64,000 nt of DNA, from assembly GCF_025148785.1 (NCBI RefSeq), contig NZ_CP102271.1:338001-402000 (forward strand), read 5' to 3'. The notes beneath the pieces were generated by a model that saw only the letters and a program-made list of their open reading frames with translations, ran no database searches and was not told where the DNA came from. Of the stretch, positions 1 to 8,617 are shown piece by piece. Both the position numbers and the translations under genes were made by a program. Within the stretch, counting starts at the first letter, position 1. Each line of letters opens with the position of its first letter. This DNA is from Catenibacterium mitsuokai. Lineage in GTDB: Bacteria > Bacillota_I > Bacilli_A > Erysipelotrichales > Coprobacillaceae.

Positions 1-2
1 AA

Positions 3-716
3 AATGCAGCGAAGGAACCAGAAATCATTGATGTAGCCAACCTTCTTACAAAGATGGGGGCTAGAATCCGTGGTGTAGGTACAGATACTATTACTATTGA
101 TGGTGTGGAGCATATGCATGGTGCATATCATGAAATTATTCCTGATCGTATTGAAGCAGGTACTTTCTTGATCATTGCAGCTGCAATTGGTGAAAAGATG
201 GTTATTCAGAATATTATTCCACAGCATCTAGATGCCCTTATTTCTAAATTAAAGGAAATGGGCATTAAGATGGAAAAGATTGGCGATAGCATTGTTGTAT
301 ATGGCAATGATGGAAACTTAAAGCCTGTTGAAGTACAGACACAGATCTATCCAGGATTTGCGACTGACTTGCAGCAGCCTCTAACAACTCTATTAACACA
401 GGGTAATGGACAATCAAAAGTGTCTGAAACTATTTATAAAGAAAGATTTAAGCATTGTGCGCAGCTTAATAAGATGGGAGCAGATATTGAATTAGGTGAA
501 GCGTGTGCTTATGTAAAAGGTAAAACACCTCTACATGGTGCAAGAGTAATGGCTACAGACTTACGCTGTGGTGCTGCTCTTGTGGTGGCTGGCTTAATGG
601 CAGAAGGTAAAACAGAAATTACAAATGTCTACCATATTGACCGTGGTTATGATAATATAGACCACAAGCTCATCACATTAGGAGCACACATTACTCGTTA
701 TATGATTGACGATTAA
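3..716 (+). CDS. murA: UDP-N-acetylglucosamine 1-carboxyvinyltransferase, C-terminal part (5' end outside window)
   Basis: Cytosolic enzyme that adds enolpyruvate from PEP to UDP-GlcNAc, the first committed step of peptidoglycan synthesis. The open frame runs from the window edge with NAAKEPEIIDVANLL before the first internal Met at 54, so the gene starts upstream. About 237 residues are visible against roughly 420 in the family. Family landmarks include YPGFATDLQQP and DRGYDNIDHKL, which carries the conserved late Arg. The loop holding the catalytic Cys lies upstream of the window and cannot be checked. asd follows after 20 bases and is probably co-transcribed. Confidence 0.95.
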   Translation, partial: NAAKEPEIIDVANLLTKMGARIRGVGTDTITIDGVEHMHGAYHEIIPDRIEAGTFLIIAAAIGEKMVIQNIIPQHLDALISKLKEMGIKMEKIGDSIVVYGNDGNLKPVEVQTQIYPGFATDLQQPLTTLLTQGNGQSKVSETIYKERFKHCAQLNKMGADIELGEACAYVKGKTPLHGARVMATDLRCGAALVVAGLMAEGKTEITNVYHIDRGYDNIDHKLITLGAHITRYMIDD

Positions 717-736
717 TGTTGATAGGAGGAGAAGCT

Positions 737-1822
737 ATGAGTGACAAGTTAAAAGTTGGTATTTTAGGTGCGACTGGTATGGTTGGACAGAGATTCAATA
801 CTCTTCTAGATAACCATCCATGGTTTGAAGTGACTACACTTGCAGCAAGTAAGTCGAGTGCGGGAAAGACTTATGAAGAAGCAGTAAAAGGCAGATGGAA
901 GATGGATACACCTATTCCTGAAGCAGTCAAGAACATTGTCGTAAAAGATGTTGCAGATGTTGAAGACATTGCGAAAGAAGTTGATTTTGTATTCTCAGCA
1001 GTAAACATGAGTAAAGAAGAAATCAAAGCAATTGAAGAAGCATATGCAAAAACAGAAACACCTGTTGTTTCAAACAACAGTGCACACAGATGGACACCTG
1101 ATGTTCCTATGGTTATTCCAGAAATCAACCCAGAACATTATGCTGTCATCGAAGATCAGAGAAAGAGACTTGGAACTAAGAAAGGTTTTATCGCAGTAAA
1201 GCCTAACTGTTCAATCCAGTCTTATACACCTTGCTTAGCAGCATGGAAGGAATTTGAACCAACAAAGGTTGTAGTAAGTACATACCAGGCTATTTCTGGT
1301 GCTGGGAAGACTTTCAAGGAATGGCCAGAAATGGTAGGAAATATCATTCCTTTAATCAGTGGGGAAGAAGAAAAGTCTGAACAGGAACCATTAAAAGTAT
1401 TTGGTCATATTGAAAATGGTGAAATCGTTAAAGCTGAAGGACCTGTTATTAGTGCACAATGTATTCGTGTACCAGTATTAAATGGTCATACAGCAACTGT
1501 TTCTGTTAGTTTCAAGAAGAAGCCTACAAAAGAAGAATTAATTGATTGTTTGAATAACTTCAAGGGACAGCCACAGGAATTTAAGCTTCCACATGCACCT
1601 GAACATTTCATCAGATACATGGAAGAAGAAAACCGTCCACAGGTTACATTAGATGTTGATTATGAAGGCGGTATGGGAGTTTCTATTGGTAGACTTAGAG
1701 AAGATAACATCTTCGATTATAAGTTTGTAGGTTTATCTCACAACACTTTAAGAGGTGCTGCTGGTGGTGCTGTTGAAAGTGCTGAAATGTTAACAAAATT
1801 AGGTTATATTACTAAGAAATAA
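737..1822 (+). CDS. asd: Aspartate-semialdehyde dehydrogenase (archaeal/eukaryal-type sequence)
   Basis: NADPH-dependent reduction of aspartyl phosphate to aspartate semialdehyde, the branch point to lysine/diaminopimelate, methionine and threonine. Start chosen at 737 (MSDKLKVG) because AGGAGGAG sits 6-12 bases before it; an in-frame ATG at 716 overlaps the murA stop and has no ribosome site. 361 residues. GATGMVGQ (11-18) is the nucleotide loop, and Cys158 in KPNCSIQ is the expected catalytic Cys. SNNSAHRWTPDVP and NCSIQSYTPC resemble the long form found in archaea and fungi more than the short form of E. coli or B. subtilis. The product feeds the wall pathway that murA also serves. Confidence 0.93.
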   Translation: MSDKLKVGILGATGMVGQRFNTLLDNHPWFEVTTLAASKSSAGKTYEEAVKGRWKMDTPIPEAVKNIVVKDVADVEDIAKEVDFVFSAVNMSKEEIKAIEEAYAKTETPVVSNNSAHRWTPDVPMVIPEINPEHYAVIEDQRKRLGTKKGFIAVKPNCSIQSYTPCLAAWKEFEPTKVVVSTYQAISGAGKTFKEWPEMVGNIIPLISGEEEKSEQEPLKVFGHIENGEIVKAEGPVISAQCIRVPVLNGHTATVSVSFKKKPTKEELIDCLNNFKGQPQEFKLPHAPEHFIRYMEEENRPQVTLDVDYEGGMGVSIGRLREDNIFDYKFVGLSHNTLRGAAGGAVESAEMLTKLGYITKK

Positions 1823-1836
1823 ATTTAAAAAAGCTA

Positions 1837-1865
1837 TTGTATTTCAATAAAAAATGATGTACAAT
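1837..1865 (+). promoter_or_regulatory. Promoter for rpmE
   Basis: TTGTAT, 17-base spacer, TACAAT. It lies between asd and rpmE and gives rpmE its own transcript with a leader of about 50 bases. No ligand-binding leader structure was recognised. Confidence 0.6.
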
Positions 1866-1921
1866 ACATTAGCAACTTACTTTGAAGTAGCAAATATTTC
1901 AAGGCGGAAGGAGATAAGACA

Positions 1922-2125
1922 ATGAGAGCTGGAATTCATCCAAATTACAAAAAAGTAAAAGTAATCTGCACATCATGTGGTAACGAATTCGAAACTGGTT
2001 CAGTTTTAGATGAAATCCGTGTGGATACTTGTTCAAACTGTCATCCATTCTACACTGGTAAACAGAGATTTGCGAGTGCTGATGGTAGAGTTGAAAAATT
2101 CAATAAGAAATACGGTCTTAAATAA
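1922..2125 (+). CDS. rpmE: 50S ribosomal protein L31, zinc-binding type
   Basis: Structural protein of the large ribosomal subunit. 67 residues beginning [12 protein letters not shown], with two Cys pairs (CTSCG near 16-19 and CSNCHPF near 37-40) that mark the zinc-containing C+ form. In the Bacillus paradigm this form is used in zinc-replete cells and is replaced by the zinc-free form on zinc starvation; no second L31 is in this window. A good ribosome site (GGAAGGAG) precedes the ATG. Own promoter upstream and a strong terminator immediately after. Confidence 0.97.
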   Translation: MRAGIHPNYKKVKVICTSCGNEFETGSVLDEIRVDTCSNCHPFYTGKQRFASADGRVEKFNKKYGLK

Positions 2126-2130
2126 GACGC

Positions 2131-2158
2131 AAGAACCTGTTCTACAGGTTCTTTTTTT
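2131..2158 (+). terminator. Intrinsic terminator after rpmE
   Basis: AAGAACCTG, loop TTCTA, CAGGTTCTT, followed by a run of T. Confidence 0.9.
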
Positions 2159-2191
2159 ACGTAAAAAAGATGTCCATACTATGTATGGACA

Positions 2192-2671
2192 TTATTTATG
2201 ATATGTTTCGTTCTTCATAATCTTAAATGCACGATAAATCTGTTCTACAAGAATCAGACGCATTAATTGATGAGGGAAAGTCATTGGTGAAAAAGATAAT
2301 TTAAAATCAGCTCTAGCAAGAACATCCGCTCCATGTCCTAAGGAACCACCAATCACAAAATCAATAGTGGAATAACCATCAATCATCTTCTTCTCAATAT
2401 ACTGACTAAAAGCCACTGAATCCATCTCACGTGAAGCAACATCTAACAGAATCATAAAATCATTCTGTTTCACATGATCAAGAATCTTTCTTCCTTCCTT
2501 GCTTTTCACAAGTGCCTCTTCTGCAAGTGAAGGGTTATTAGGTATCTTTTCATCAGGTACTTCAATCAACTCTACATGAGCATATGCCCCAAGTCTTTTT
2601 ACATACTCCTGTACACCATCTCTTAAATACTTCTCTTTTAACTTACCTACAGTAATAATCTTAATGTTCAT
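2192..2671 (-). CDS. rlmH: 23S rRNA (pseudouridine1915-N3)-methyltransferase
   Basis: SPOUT-class SAM methyltransferase that methylates pseudouridine 1915 of helix 69 on 70S ribosomes. 159 residues, the usual family size, with MNIKIITVGKLKEKYL at the start, the knot region FVIGGSLGHG and the invariant C-terminal YHK. Its start overlaps the last 11 bases of the upstream WalJ-like gene, so the two are probably translationally coupled, an arrangement also common in other Firmicutes. Confidence 0.96.
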   Translation of the reverse strand: MNIKIITVGKLKEKYLRDGVQEYVKRLGAYAHVELIEVPDEKIPNNPSLAEEALVKSKEGRKILDHVKQNDFMILLDVASREMDSVAFSQYIEKKMIDGYSTIDFVIGGSLGHGADVLARADFKLSFSPMTFPHQLMRLILVEQIYRAFKIMKNETYHK

Positions 2672-3413
2672 TTTTTCCTCCAGAAACCACTGATATTTGA
2701 CTTGCTGCTTTAATCATCTCTTTATCAAATTTTATATTTTCTTCATCAAATATAGAATAATAAGTTTCTAACGCCTTTTCTTTTGTATTGGCATCCTGTG
2801 ATAAGTGGGCTAGTACAATCTCTTTCGTATTCTCACCAATCACATCACACATTAAATGAGCGCTGTACTCATTATTTAAATGTCCCGTATCGCCCATAAT
2901 TCTATTCTTTAGAGAAAAAGGACGACGTGTAGCCATTAACATCCCTATATCATGATTCGACTCTATAATATAATAATTCAAGTTATGAATAAGTTCTTTA
3001 TTCTTCTGTGACACATAACCTGTATCTGTCATATAAAGGAGTGTCTCATCACCACTAAAAATAAATCCAATAGGATTAGTCGCATCATGTGAAATACGTA
3101 ATACATACACTTCTATATCACCAAAAGTATAACTTGTATAAGGAATAAGTTCATGATCCTCATCTAGATCCGCTATATTCCCTTTTGCGGTATATACCAT
3201 CTCTTTATCAAATATATGTATATTCTTGTTATGATCTGTATGATCATGGGTTAATAATACATAATCTATATCATCTATTGTATATCCAATCTCTTTGAGT
3301 CGATAAGTCAACTGTTTCTTTGAGATACCACAATCTATTAAAATACCTGTAGTTTTTTCTACAATAAATGTGCTGTTTCCTTTAGAACCACTTGCTAAAA
3401 CATGGTATTCCAT
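2661..3413 (-). CDS. MBL-fold metallo-hydrolase, WalJ/YycJ-like
   Basis: Metallo-beta-lactamase-fold hydrolase of the WalJ (YycJ) group, a cytosolic protein linked in Firmicutes to coordination of cell division, wall metabolism and DNA replication; exact substrate uncertain. Start set at 3413 (MEYHVLASGSKGN), preceded by AAGAGGTGG; an upstream in-frame ATG at 3431 has no ribosome site and lies about 7 bases from a TATAAT, so it would be nearly leaderless. The metal motif LLTHDHTDH is intact, followed by SNHD and LAHLSQ. 250 residues. The walRK genes that often neighbour walJ are not here. Confidence 0.88.
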   Translation of the reverse strand: MEYHVLASGSKGNSTFIVEKTTGILIDCGISKKQLTYRLKEIGYTIDDIDYVLLTHDHTDHNKNIHIFDKEMVYTAKGNIADLDEDHELIPYTSYTFGDIEVYVLRISHDATNPIGFIFSGDETLLYMTDTGYVSQKNKELIHNLNYYIIESNHDIGMLMATRRPFSLKNRIMGDTGHLNNEYSAHLMCDVIGENTKEIVLAHLSQDANTKEKALETYYSIFDEENIKFDKEMIKAASQISVVSGGKNEH

Positions 3414-3524
3414 AATCCACCTCTTTCTCATGCATTATAACATATCTCAATATTTGGAATAAAGTTTCTTACATATTCTTTTGAACTTGTGATAAAATAA
3501 ACTTATAGAAGGAGGTTTTGTCTT

Positions 3525-4103
3525 ATGCCTAAAATTATTACAATCGCAAGAGAATATGGTTCTGGAGGACGTATCATAGCACAGAAAGTAGCTAATCTTT
3601 TAGGACTTGTTTATTACGATAACCAGATTATTGATTTAGCTGCTCAGGAACTTGGATTTGATATTGAAACAATTAGGAAGGCAGCTCAGGAAAAGAGTTC
3701 AGGATTCCTTTATGGAATGGCTGGAGGCACTTTCCAGATGCCTTTAAATGATCAGGTCTTCGCAACACAATCTAAAATCATTCGTCATCTTGCAAATAAC
3801 GATTCATGTATCATAGTAAATGGATGTGCTGATTATATTCTTGAAGATTATGATAAAGTATTACGTGTCTTTATCCATGCACCTCTTGAATCACGTATTA
3901 AGAGAGTAGAAGAAGAATATAAAGAAGAGCATGAGAATACAAAGAAGTATGTTATCTCAAGAGATAAGAAAAGATCTAATTACTATAATTACTACACAAC
4001 AAATAAATGGGGTCAGTTAAAGAATTTTGACTTAACTATTAATAGTGATTATGGTTTAGATGAAGCTGCTGAAATTATTGCGGAAATGTATAAGAAATTA
4101 TAA
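3525..4103 (+). CDS. Cytidylate kinase-like family protein
   Basis: P-loop kinase-like protein of the Cytidylate_kin2 group. 192 residues starting MPKIITIAREYGSGGR, where GSGGRIIA replaces a classical Walker A. The C-terminal half carries the Arg/Lys-rich RDKKRSNYYNYY segment usual in this group. Members are often annotated as cytidylate kinases, but the nucleotide specificity of this subgroup is largely untested and canonical Cmk may lie elsewhere. AGAAGGAGG precedes the ATG. Single-gene unit closed by a strong terminator. Confidence 0.8.
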   Translation: MPKIITIAREYGSGGRIIAQKVANLLGLVYYDNQIIDLAAQELGFDIETIRKAAQEKSSGFLYGMAGGTFQMPLNDQVFATQSKIIRHLANNDSCIIVNGCADYILEDYDKVLRVFIHAPLESRIKRVEEEYKEEHENTKKYVISRDKKRSNYYNYYTTNKWGQLKNFDLTINSDYGLDEAAEIIAEMYKKL

Positions 4104-4110
4104 TAATAAG

Positions 4111-4142
4111 GCTGTAATAGATGATCTATTACAGCTTTTTCT
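4111..4142 (+). terminator. Intrinsic terminator
   Basis: GCTGTAATAG, loop ATGAT, CTATTACAGC, then T-rich tail. Confidence 0.9.
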
Positions 4143-4199
4143 ATTAGAGAGAGAATAAATATGTTAAAATAAGACGAAATCAAATAAAGGAGAACAATC

Positions 4200-4685
4200 A
4201 TGGAAAAAATCTTATTTGAAATTGAAATGCAGGATGGCAATGTAATGAAGGGTGAATTATATCCTGAAGTAGCACCTATCACTGTAGAAAACTTTGTAAA
4301 CTTAATTAAAAATAACTTCTTTGATGGCTTAATCTTCCATCGTGTTATCCCAGGATTCATGATCCAGGGTGGTGGATATGATACTGATTTGAAAGAGCAT
4401 CCAGCAGCATCTATCAAGGGTGAATTTGCATCTAATGGTGTGACTAATAACCTAAAGCATACAAGAGGTGTTTTATCAATGGCAAGAACAATGGTTAAGG
4501 ATTCTGCTTCATCTCAGTTCTTTATCATGCATGCTGATGCCCCACATCTAGATGGTGACTATGCTGCTTTTGGTTTAATCACTGAAGGATTAGAAGAAGT
4601 AGATAAGATTGCGAATGTTAAAAGATCACCTTGGAATGATATGCCTAATGAACCACAGGTTATCAAGACAATGAAATTATTATAA
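4200..4685 (+). CDS. Cyclophilin-type peptidyl-prolyl cis-trans isomerase
   Basis: Accelerates proline isomerisation during protein folding. 161 residues with no signal peptide, so cytosolic. Cyclophilin landmarks are present in order: ENFVNLI, FHRVIPGFMIQGG (active-site Arg and Phe), SASSQFFIM and LDGDYAAFG. Monocistronic: a terminator precedes it and a hairpin follows about 60 bases downstream. AAAGGAGA precedes the ATG. Confidence 0.94.
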   Translation: MEKILFEIEMQDGNVMKGELYPEVAPITVENFVNLIKNNFFDGLIFHRVIPGFMIQGGGYDTDLKEHPAASIKGEFASNGVTNNLKHTRGVLSMARTMVKDSASSQFFIMHADAPHLDGDYAAFGLITEGLEEVDKIANVKRSPWNDMPNEPQVIKTMKLL

Positions 4686-4727
4686 AAAAACTGTTGCGAA
4701 ATATTGAAATCTTGATACAATATAGTA

Positions 4728-4769
4728 CTGACAGTAAATCTAGGCTATTCTTTGTGAATAGCTTTTTTT
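4728..4769 (+). ncRNA. Possible very short RNA: promoter directly followed by terminator
   Basis: A promoter-like TTGCGA (4694), 16-base spacer, TACAAT (4716) predicts a start near 4728. Only 16 bases later begins a strong terminator. The predicted transcript of about 42 bases opens no reading frame. Equally possible is that the -10 match is chance and only the cyclophilin terminator is real. Confidence 0.25.
4744..4769 (+). terminator. Intrinsic terminator after the cyclophilin gene
   Basis: GCTATTC, loop TTTGT, GAATAGC and seven T. A longer outer pairing ACTGACA (4727) with TGTCAGT (4772) encloses it. Confidence 0.85.
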
Positions 4770-4876
4770 GTTGTCAGTTACGAATCAATGCCCAAAAGTA
4801 TATTAATGAAATTGACACATTATCAAGACATTCTTTAGAAATAATACTAAATTAGTAGTAATTTCATGCGAATTTT

Positions 4877-4884
4877 TGTATAAT
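4877..4884 (+). promoter_or_regulatory. Extended -10 promoter for the GyrI-like gene
   Basis: TGTATAAT, an extended -10 with no clear -35. An ATG at 4883 overlaps this element, so it cannot be the translation start; this favours the start at 4913. Confidence 0.5.
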
Positions 4885-4912
4885 GTTTACGTTTAAGAAA
4901 GGAGGCGCCGTA

Positions 4913-5536
4913 ATGAAGGAAGGTATACGTAAAGAGTATAAGAAACAATATGATGCATCAACAAAGAAGATTGATATCGTTGATGTCCCAGAATTCAATT
5001 TCATCATGATTGATGGAATCGGTAATCCTGAAGTAGAAGAGTTCCATTTAAAGTCAAAAGCTCTTCGAATCATGTCAGCTGAAATTAGAGAGTATTTTAA
5101 ACAGGAAAAGAACCTTGTTTATCTTATTTCACCGCTAGAAGGATTATGGGATACCTATGACAATTCAAAGTTTGACGTTACTCGTAAGAAGATGATCAAG
5201 TTTACATTGATGATGGCACAGCCAAAGCTTCTAGATCCTAATACATTTGAAATTATTAAACAGAAAGCAGCTAACAAGAAGGATAATCCTTACATTGTAG
5301 ATATATATCTTAAGAGGATGACTGAAGGACATTGCGTACAGATGCTACATAAGGGTGCTTATAATACTGAAATCAATACAACTAAGCAGATCATGGAGTT
5401 CATCACTATCCAGAATATGCGTTTAGAAGGATTCCATCATGAGATTTACTTAAATGATTATGAAAAGACACCAAGTGAAAAACTGAAAACAATTGTTCGT
5501 TATGCGATTGAAGAAAATGGAGAAGGGGCTTTTTAG
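4913..5536 (+). CDS. GyrI-like small-molecule-binding domain protein
   Basis: A stand-alone GyrI-like (SOUL/AraC effector-binding type) domain of 207 residues with no DNA-binding region. Members of this family bind hydrophobic small molecules and some hydrolyse toxic ones; the ligand here is unknown. Recognised by VPEFNFIMIDGIGNP near the start, EGLWDTYD in the middle and HEIYLNDYEKTPSEKLKTI near the end. Start at 4913 with GAAAGGAGG upstream; the earlier ATG lies inside the promoter. Followed 25 bases later by exonuclease III, perhaps in one transcript. Confidence 0.82.
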   Translation: MKEGIRKEYKKQYDASTKKIDIVDVPEFNFIMIDGIGNPEVEEFHLKSKALRIMSAEIREYFKQEKNLVYLISPLEGLWDTYDNSKFDVTRKKMIKFTLMMAQPKLLDPNTFEIIKQKAANKKDNPYIVDIYLKRMTEGHCVQMLHKGAYNTEINTTKQIMEFITIQNMRLEGFHHEIYLNDYEKTPSEKLKTIVRYAIEENGEGAF

Positions 5537-5561
5537 TTCCTTCTTTTTTTGAGGAGAGAAT

Positions 5562-6308
5562 ATGAAATACGTATCATGGAATGTAAATGGCATTCGTGCC
5601 TGTTTAAAGAAAGGTTTTTTAGAAAGCTTCAAATCATTGGATGCTGATATTTTTGCTTTGCAGGAAACAAAGGCACAAAAGGATCAGATTGATTTAGATA
5701 TTCCAGGTTATACACTTTATACCAATGATGCAATTAAGAAAGGCTATAGTGGAACTGCAATACTGACTAGAATGAAGCCTTTATCTGTATCTTATGGAAT
5801 AGGGATAGAGGAATATGACCAGGAAGGAAGAGTTATTACACTAGAATTTGAAGACTATTACTTTGTGCCTTGTTATACGCCTAATTCTAAAAAAGAACTT
5901 GCTAGAATAGATTATCGTATGGAATGGGAAGATGCCTTCCTTGCCTATTTAGATGCTCTCAATAAGCCTGTCATCCTTTGTGGAGACCTCAATGTGGCCC
6001 ATCATGAAATAGACTTAAAGAATCCTTCATCCAATCATCATAATGCAGGATTCTCTGATCAGGAACGTAGTAAGATGACAGAACTCTTATCACACGGCTA
6101 TATTGATACATTTAGATATCTTTATCCAGATAAGAAGGATGCTTATACATGGTGGAGTTATATGTTTAAATCAAGAGAAAGAAATGCAGGATGGAGAATT
6201 GACTATTTTATTGTCTCTGAATCATTGAAAGAGAGAATAAAAGAGAGTTTAATATACAGTGACATATTGGGTAGCGATCACTGCCCAATCGGATTGGAGA
6301 TGGAATAA
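5562..6308 (+). CDS. xth: Exodeoxyribonuclease III
   Basis: AP endonuclease / 3'-5' exonuclease of base-excision repair. 248 residues of the EEP fold: SWNVNGIRA at the start, Glu35 in LQETKAQ (metal ligand), GDLNVAH, WRIDYF and the catalytic GSDHCP near the end. The last codons carry GGAGATGG, which serves as ribosome site for the phosphoesterase gene starting one base after the stop. Confidence 0.95.
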   Translation: MKYVSWNVNGIRACLKKGFLESFKSLDADIFALQETKAQKDQIDLDIPGYTLYTNDAIKKGYSGTAILTRMKPLSVSYGIGIEEYDQEGRVITLEFEDYYFVPCYTPNSKKELARIDYRMEWEDAFLAYLDALNKPVILCGDLNVAHHEIDLKNPSSNHHNAGFSDQERSKMTELLSHGYIDTFRYLYPDKKDAYTWWSYMFKSRERNAGWRIDYFIVSESLKERIKESLIYSDILGSDHCPIGLEME

Positions 6309-6309
6309 A

Positions 6310-6852
6310 ATGAAACTAATGATCATATCAGATATTCATGGTTCTTATAATGACCTAGAAAAAGTAATGCATTACTTTGATGAAGAACAGCCAGATCGTT
6401 TAATCATCCTAGGAGATATCTTATATCATGGACCTAGAAATGATTTACCAGAAGGCTATGCGCCTAAAAAGTGTATTCCTTTATTAAATAAATATAAAGA
6501 TAAGATCCTTGCAGTAAGAGGTAACTGTGATGCTGAAGTAGACCAGATGGTCTTAGATTTCCCTATGAGAAGTGATTATGCATTATTAAATGTAGATGGA
6601 CATGACTTCTATATTACCCATGGACATCTTTACAATAAAGACAATATGCCTTATTTAAAGAAGGGTGATGTTTTCCTTTATGGACATTATCATGTTCCTG
6701 TATTTGATGACCATGGCTTCTATACAGTGAATCCAAACTCTATCTCTTTACCAAAACAGGGTGTAAAAAGCTTTTTAGTTTATGAAAATGAAACATTTAC
6801 ACTCTATAATTTAGAACACGAAGAGATTTGGTGTAAAAATATTACAAAATAA
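6310..6852 (+). CDS. YfcE-like metallophosphodiesterase
   Basis: Calcineurin-like phosphodiesterase of the YfcE group, which in E. coli cleaves artificial phosphodiesters; natural substrate unknown. Start at 6310 (MKLMIISDIHGS), not the upstream ATG at 6259 that reads through exonuclease III. 180 residues with the full metal set: SDIHG, ILGD, RGNCD, ITHGH and GHYH. Coupled to xth. A weak hairpin with T tail follows at 6851-6876. Confidence 0.9.
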   Translation: MKLMIISDIHGSYNDLEKVMHYFDEEQPDRLIILGDILYHGPRNDLPEGYAPKKCIPLLNKYKDKILAVRGNCDAEVDQMVLDFPMRSDYALLNVDGHDFYITHGHLYNKDNMPYLKKGDVFLYGHYHVPVFDDHGFYTVNPNSISLPKQGVKSFLVYENETFTLYNLEHEEIWCKNITK

Positions 6853-6910
6853 GAATTATACAGTGCATTCTTTTTTAAAGTATGGTATTTTTATGTAAGG
6901 AGGTGGTTTT

Positions 6911-7615
6911 GTGGCAAAGTATAGAGATATCGCTGATACAATTAGAGAGAAGATTAAGTCGGGAGAATATACTGCTGGCCAGAAGCTTCCTTATGAATAT
7001 TTATTATGTGTCAATTATCATTGTAATAAAGAAACAATGAAGAAGGCTTTAGAGATTCTTGTAAAAGAAGGCCTTATTATCCGTCGCCGTGGGGCAGGAA
7101 CATTTGTGAAGGAACTTAATGTTTCTGAACTCAATGAAACAGTGCGTAGACGTAGTCTTTCTATGCGTTTTGAAGGACATGATGTGACTTCAGATATCAA
7201 AGTATTTGAAGTTGTACCAAGTAATGAAGAAATTGCGAAGAAATTACAGATTGATGAAGGAGACTTCGTTTATCATATTATTAGAAATAGATCAGTGGAT
7301 GGAAAACCTTATTGTGTAGAGATTACTTATATTCCGCTTTATCGTTTAGTTAATCTGAAAGCAGATGTATTAAAAGATTCATTATATAAATTTGTAATCA
7401 ATCAGCTTCATCTAACTGTTCAGAGCTGTCATTTAAAGATCACATCTGCTCTGTCTACAATACTCGAACAGTCATTCTTAGGACTTGCAGAAGGGGAACC
7501 TTATATCCAGGAAGAACAGACAACCTATCTCTCAAACGGCTCTGTTTTCGAACTGACATTCAATAGACGTCACTATGCAAACTATGAATTCCAGACAGTA
7601 ATTGTAGATCAATAA
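6911..7615 (+). CDS. GntR-family regulator with UTRA effector domain
   Basis: Transcription regulator of the HutC/YvoA subfamily. 234 residues, GTG start behind AAGGAGGTGG. The N-terminal winged helix (about 1-70: YRDIADTIREKI, MKKALEILVKEGLI, RRGAGTFV) is followed by a UTRA sugar-phosphate-sensing domain (about 90-230: GDFVYHIIRNR, QEEQTTYL). It lies directly before the two EIIC copies on the same strand, so a beta-glucoside or similar PTS sugar phosphate is a reasonable effector guess. Own terminator follows, so it is not co-transcribed with EIIC. Confidence 0.9.
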   Translation: MAKYRDIADTIREKIKSGEYTAGQKLPYEYLLCVNYHCNKETMKKALEILVKEGLIIRRRGAGTFVKELNVSELNETVRRRSLSMRFEGHDVTSDIKVFEVVPSNEEIAKKLQIDEGDFVYHIIRNRSVDGKPYCVEITYIPLYRLVNLKADVLKDSLYKFVINQLHLTVQSCHLKITSALSTILEQSFLGLAEGEPYIQEEQTTYLSNGSVFELTFNRRHYANYEFQTVIVDQ

Positions 7616-7617
7616 TC

Positions 7618-7647
7618 AAGAGAACTACATCATGTAGTTCTCTTTTA
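7618..7647 (+). terminator. Intrinsic terminator after gntR
   Basis: AAGAGAACTAC, short loop, GTAGTTCTCTT, T tail. Confidence 0.9.
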
Positions 7648-7706
7648 AAATTACTTTTTATTTACTAGTATATATAAATATATTTTAATTTTATTCGATG
7701 AAATCG

Positions 7707-7735
7707 TTGGCAGTGCATATTTTAAACAGTATACA
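7707..7735 (+). promoter_or_regulatory. Promoter of the EIIC pseudogene
   Basis: TTGGCA, 17-base spacer, TATACA, about 35 bases before the pseudogene start. It still looks functional although the gene is broken. The preceding AT-rich ACTAGTATATATA could be part of a regulator site. Confidence 0.5.
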
Positions 7736-7769
7736 CAATGTGCCTATAAAATTAAGGGAGGAAAATTTA

Positions 7770-8494
7770 ATGGACGCTTTTGTTGATAAGCTAGGACGTA
7801 TTGGTGCTTGGTGTGGTCAGAACAAGTATCTCAATGCTATTAAGAACGGGTTCCAGAACTTCATGCCAGCTACTATCTCAGGTGCCGTAGGTGTACTTCG
7901 GACAAATGTTTTAGTCTAGGTCAGTTCATTAAGGTAACTGGTGAAGCCGCTAAACATAAAATTACAGCTGATAGCTTCAGCTACAGTGGTATTATGTCAA
8001 GTTACACTGCTGCTTACACTGCTCATAACGAAATTCCATATGTTATGAACTTAACAATGTTACAGATGTTCGCTGAATTCGGTGGTTCTGGGGTTACAAT
8101 AGGTTTAGTAATCGCAATTCTTATCTTCTCTAAACGTGAAGATAACAGAACTATCGCTGGTATCTCTGTCGTTCCAGCCTTATTCAACATCAACGAAACT
8201 ATGACATTTGGTATGCCTCTAGTATTGAACCCAATTCTAGATATTCCATTTATCTTAGCTCCAGTAGTTACACTTGTTGTAGGTTATCTATTAGTTACTA
8301 GTGGATTCTGTCCTAAGATCGTACTTGAAGTACCTTGGACAATGCCACCAGTATTCTTAGGATTCTTATGTACAGGTGGTAAACTAATGGGTGCTGTATC
8401 ACAGTTAATCGTTATCGCATTATCTGTTGTAATCTATACACCATTCTTGATTGCTTACGAAAAGTATCAGGCTAAGCAGGCAGCTGCTGAATAA
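7770..8494 (+). pseudogene. PTS EIIC gene remnant with two internal deletions
   Basis: Near-duplicate of the intact EIIC gene at 8789. It starts with the same ribosome site and MDAF(V/A)DKLGR, then matches codons 1-49 before a stop at 7917. Compared with the intact copy, 280 bases are missing at 7910-7915 and 396 bases at 8004-8009. Both junctions carry a 6-base direct repeat (TTTAGT and ACACTG) that in the intact copy is found at both ends of the missing piece. The first deletion shifts the frame and the second keeps it. The C-terminal part reads on intact as 166 codons from 7994. A functional carrier is not expected. Confidence 0.93.
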
Positions 8495-8507
8495 GAATAT
8501 GTGTATG

Positions 8508-8540
8508 AAGACAGTCTTAAATTGACTGTCTTTTTCTTTT
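8508..8540 (+). terminator. Intrinsic terminator after the EIIC remnant
   Basis: AAGACAGTC, loop TTAAATT, GACTGTCTT, T-rich tail. Confidence 0.88.
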
Positions 8541-8617
8541 GTAACAAATTCACAAAATAAATATAAAGTGATTGAATCAAATATATTTTATTTTCAAAAA
8601 ATAAAAATTTTCAAAAA

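Noticed and set aside
4049-4417. Minus-strand open frame of 122 codons
   Set aside because: Antisense to the cyclophilin gene and across a terminator and promoter region.
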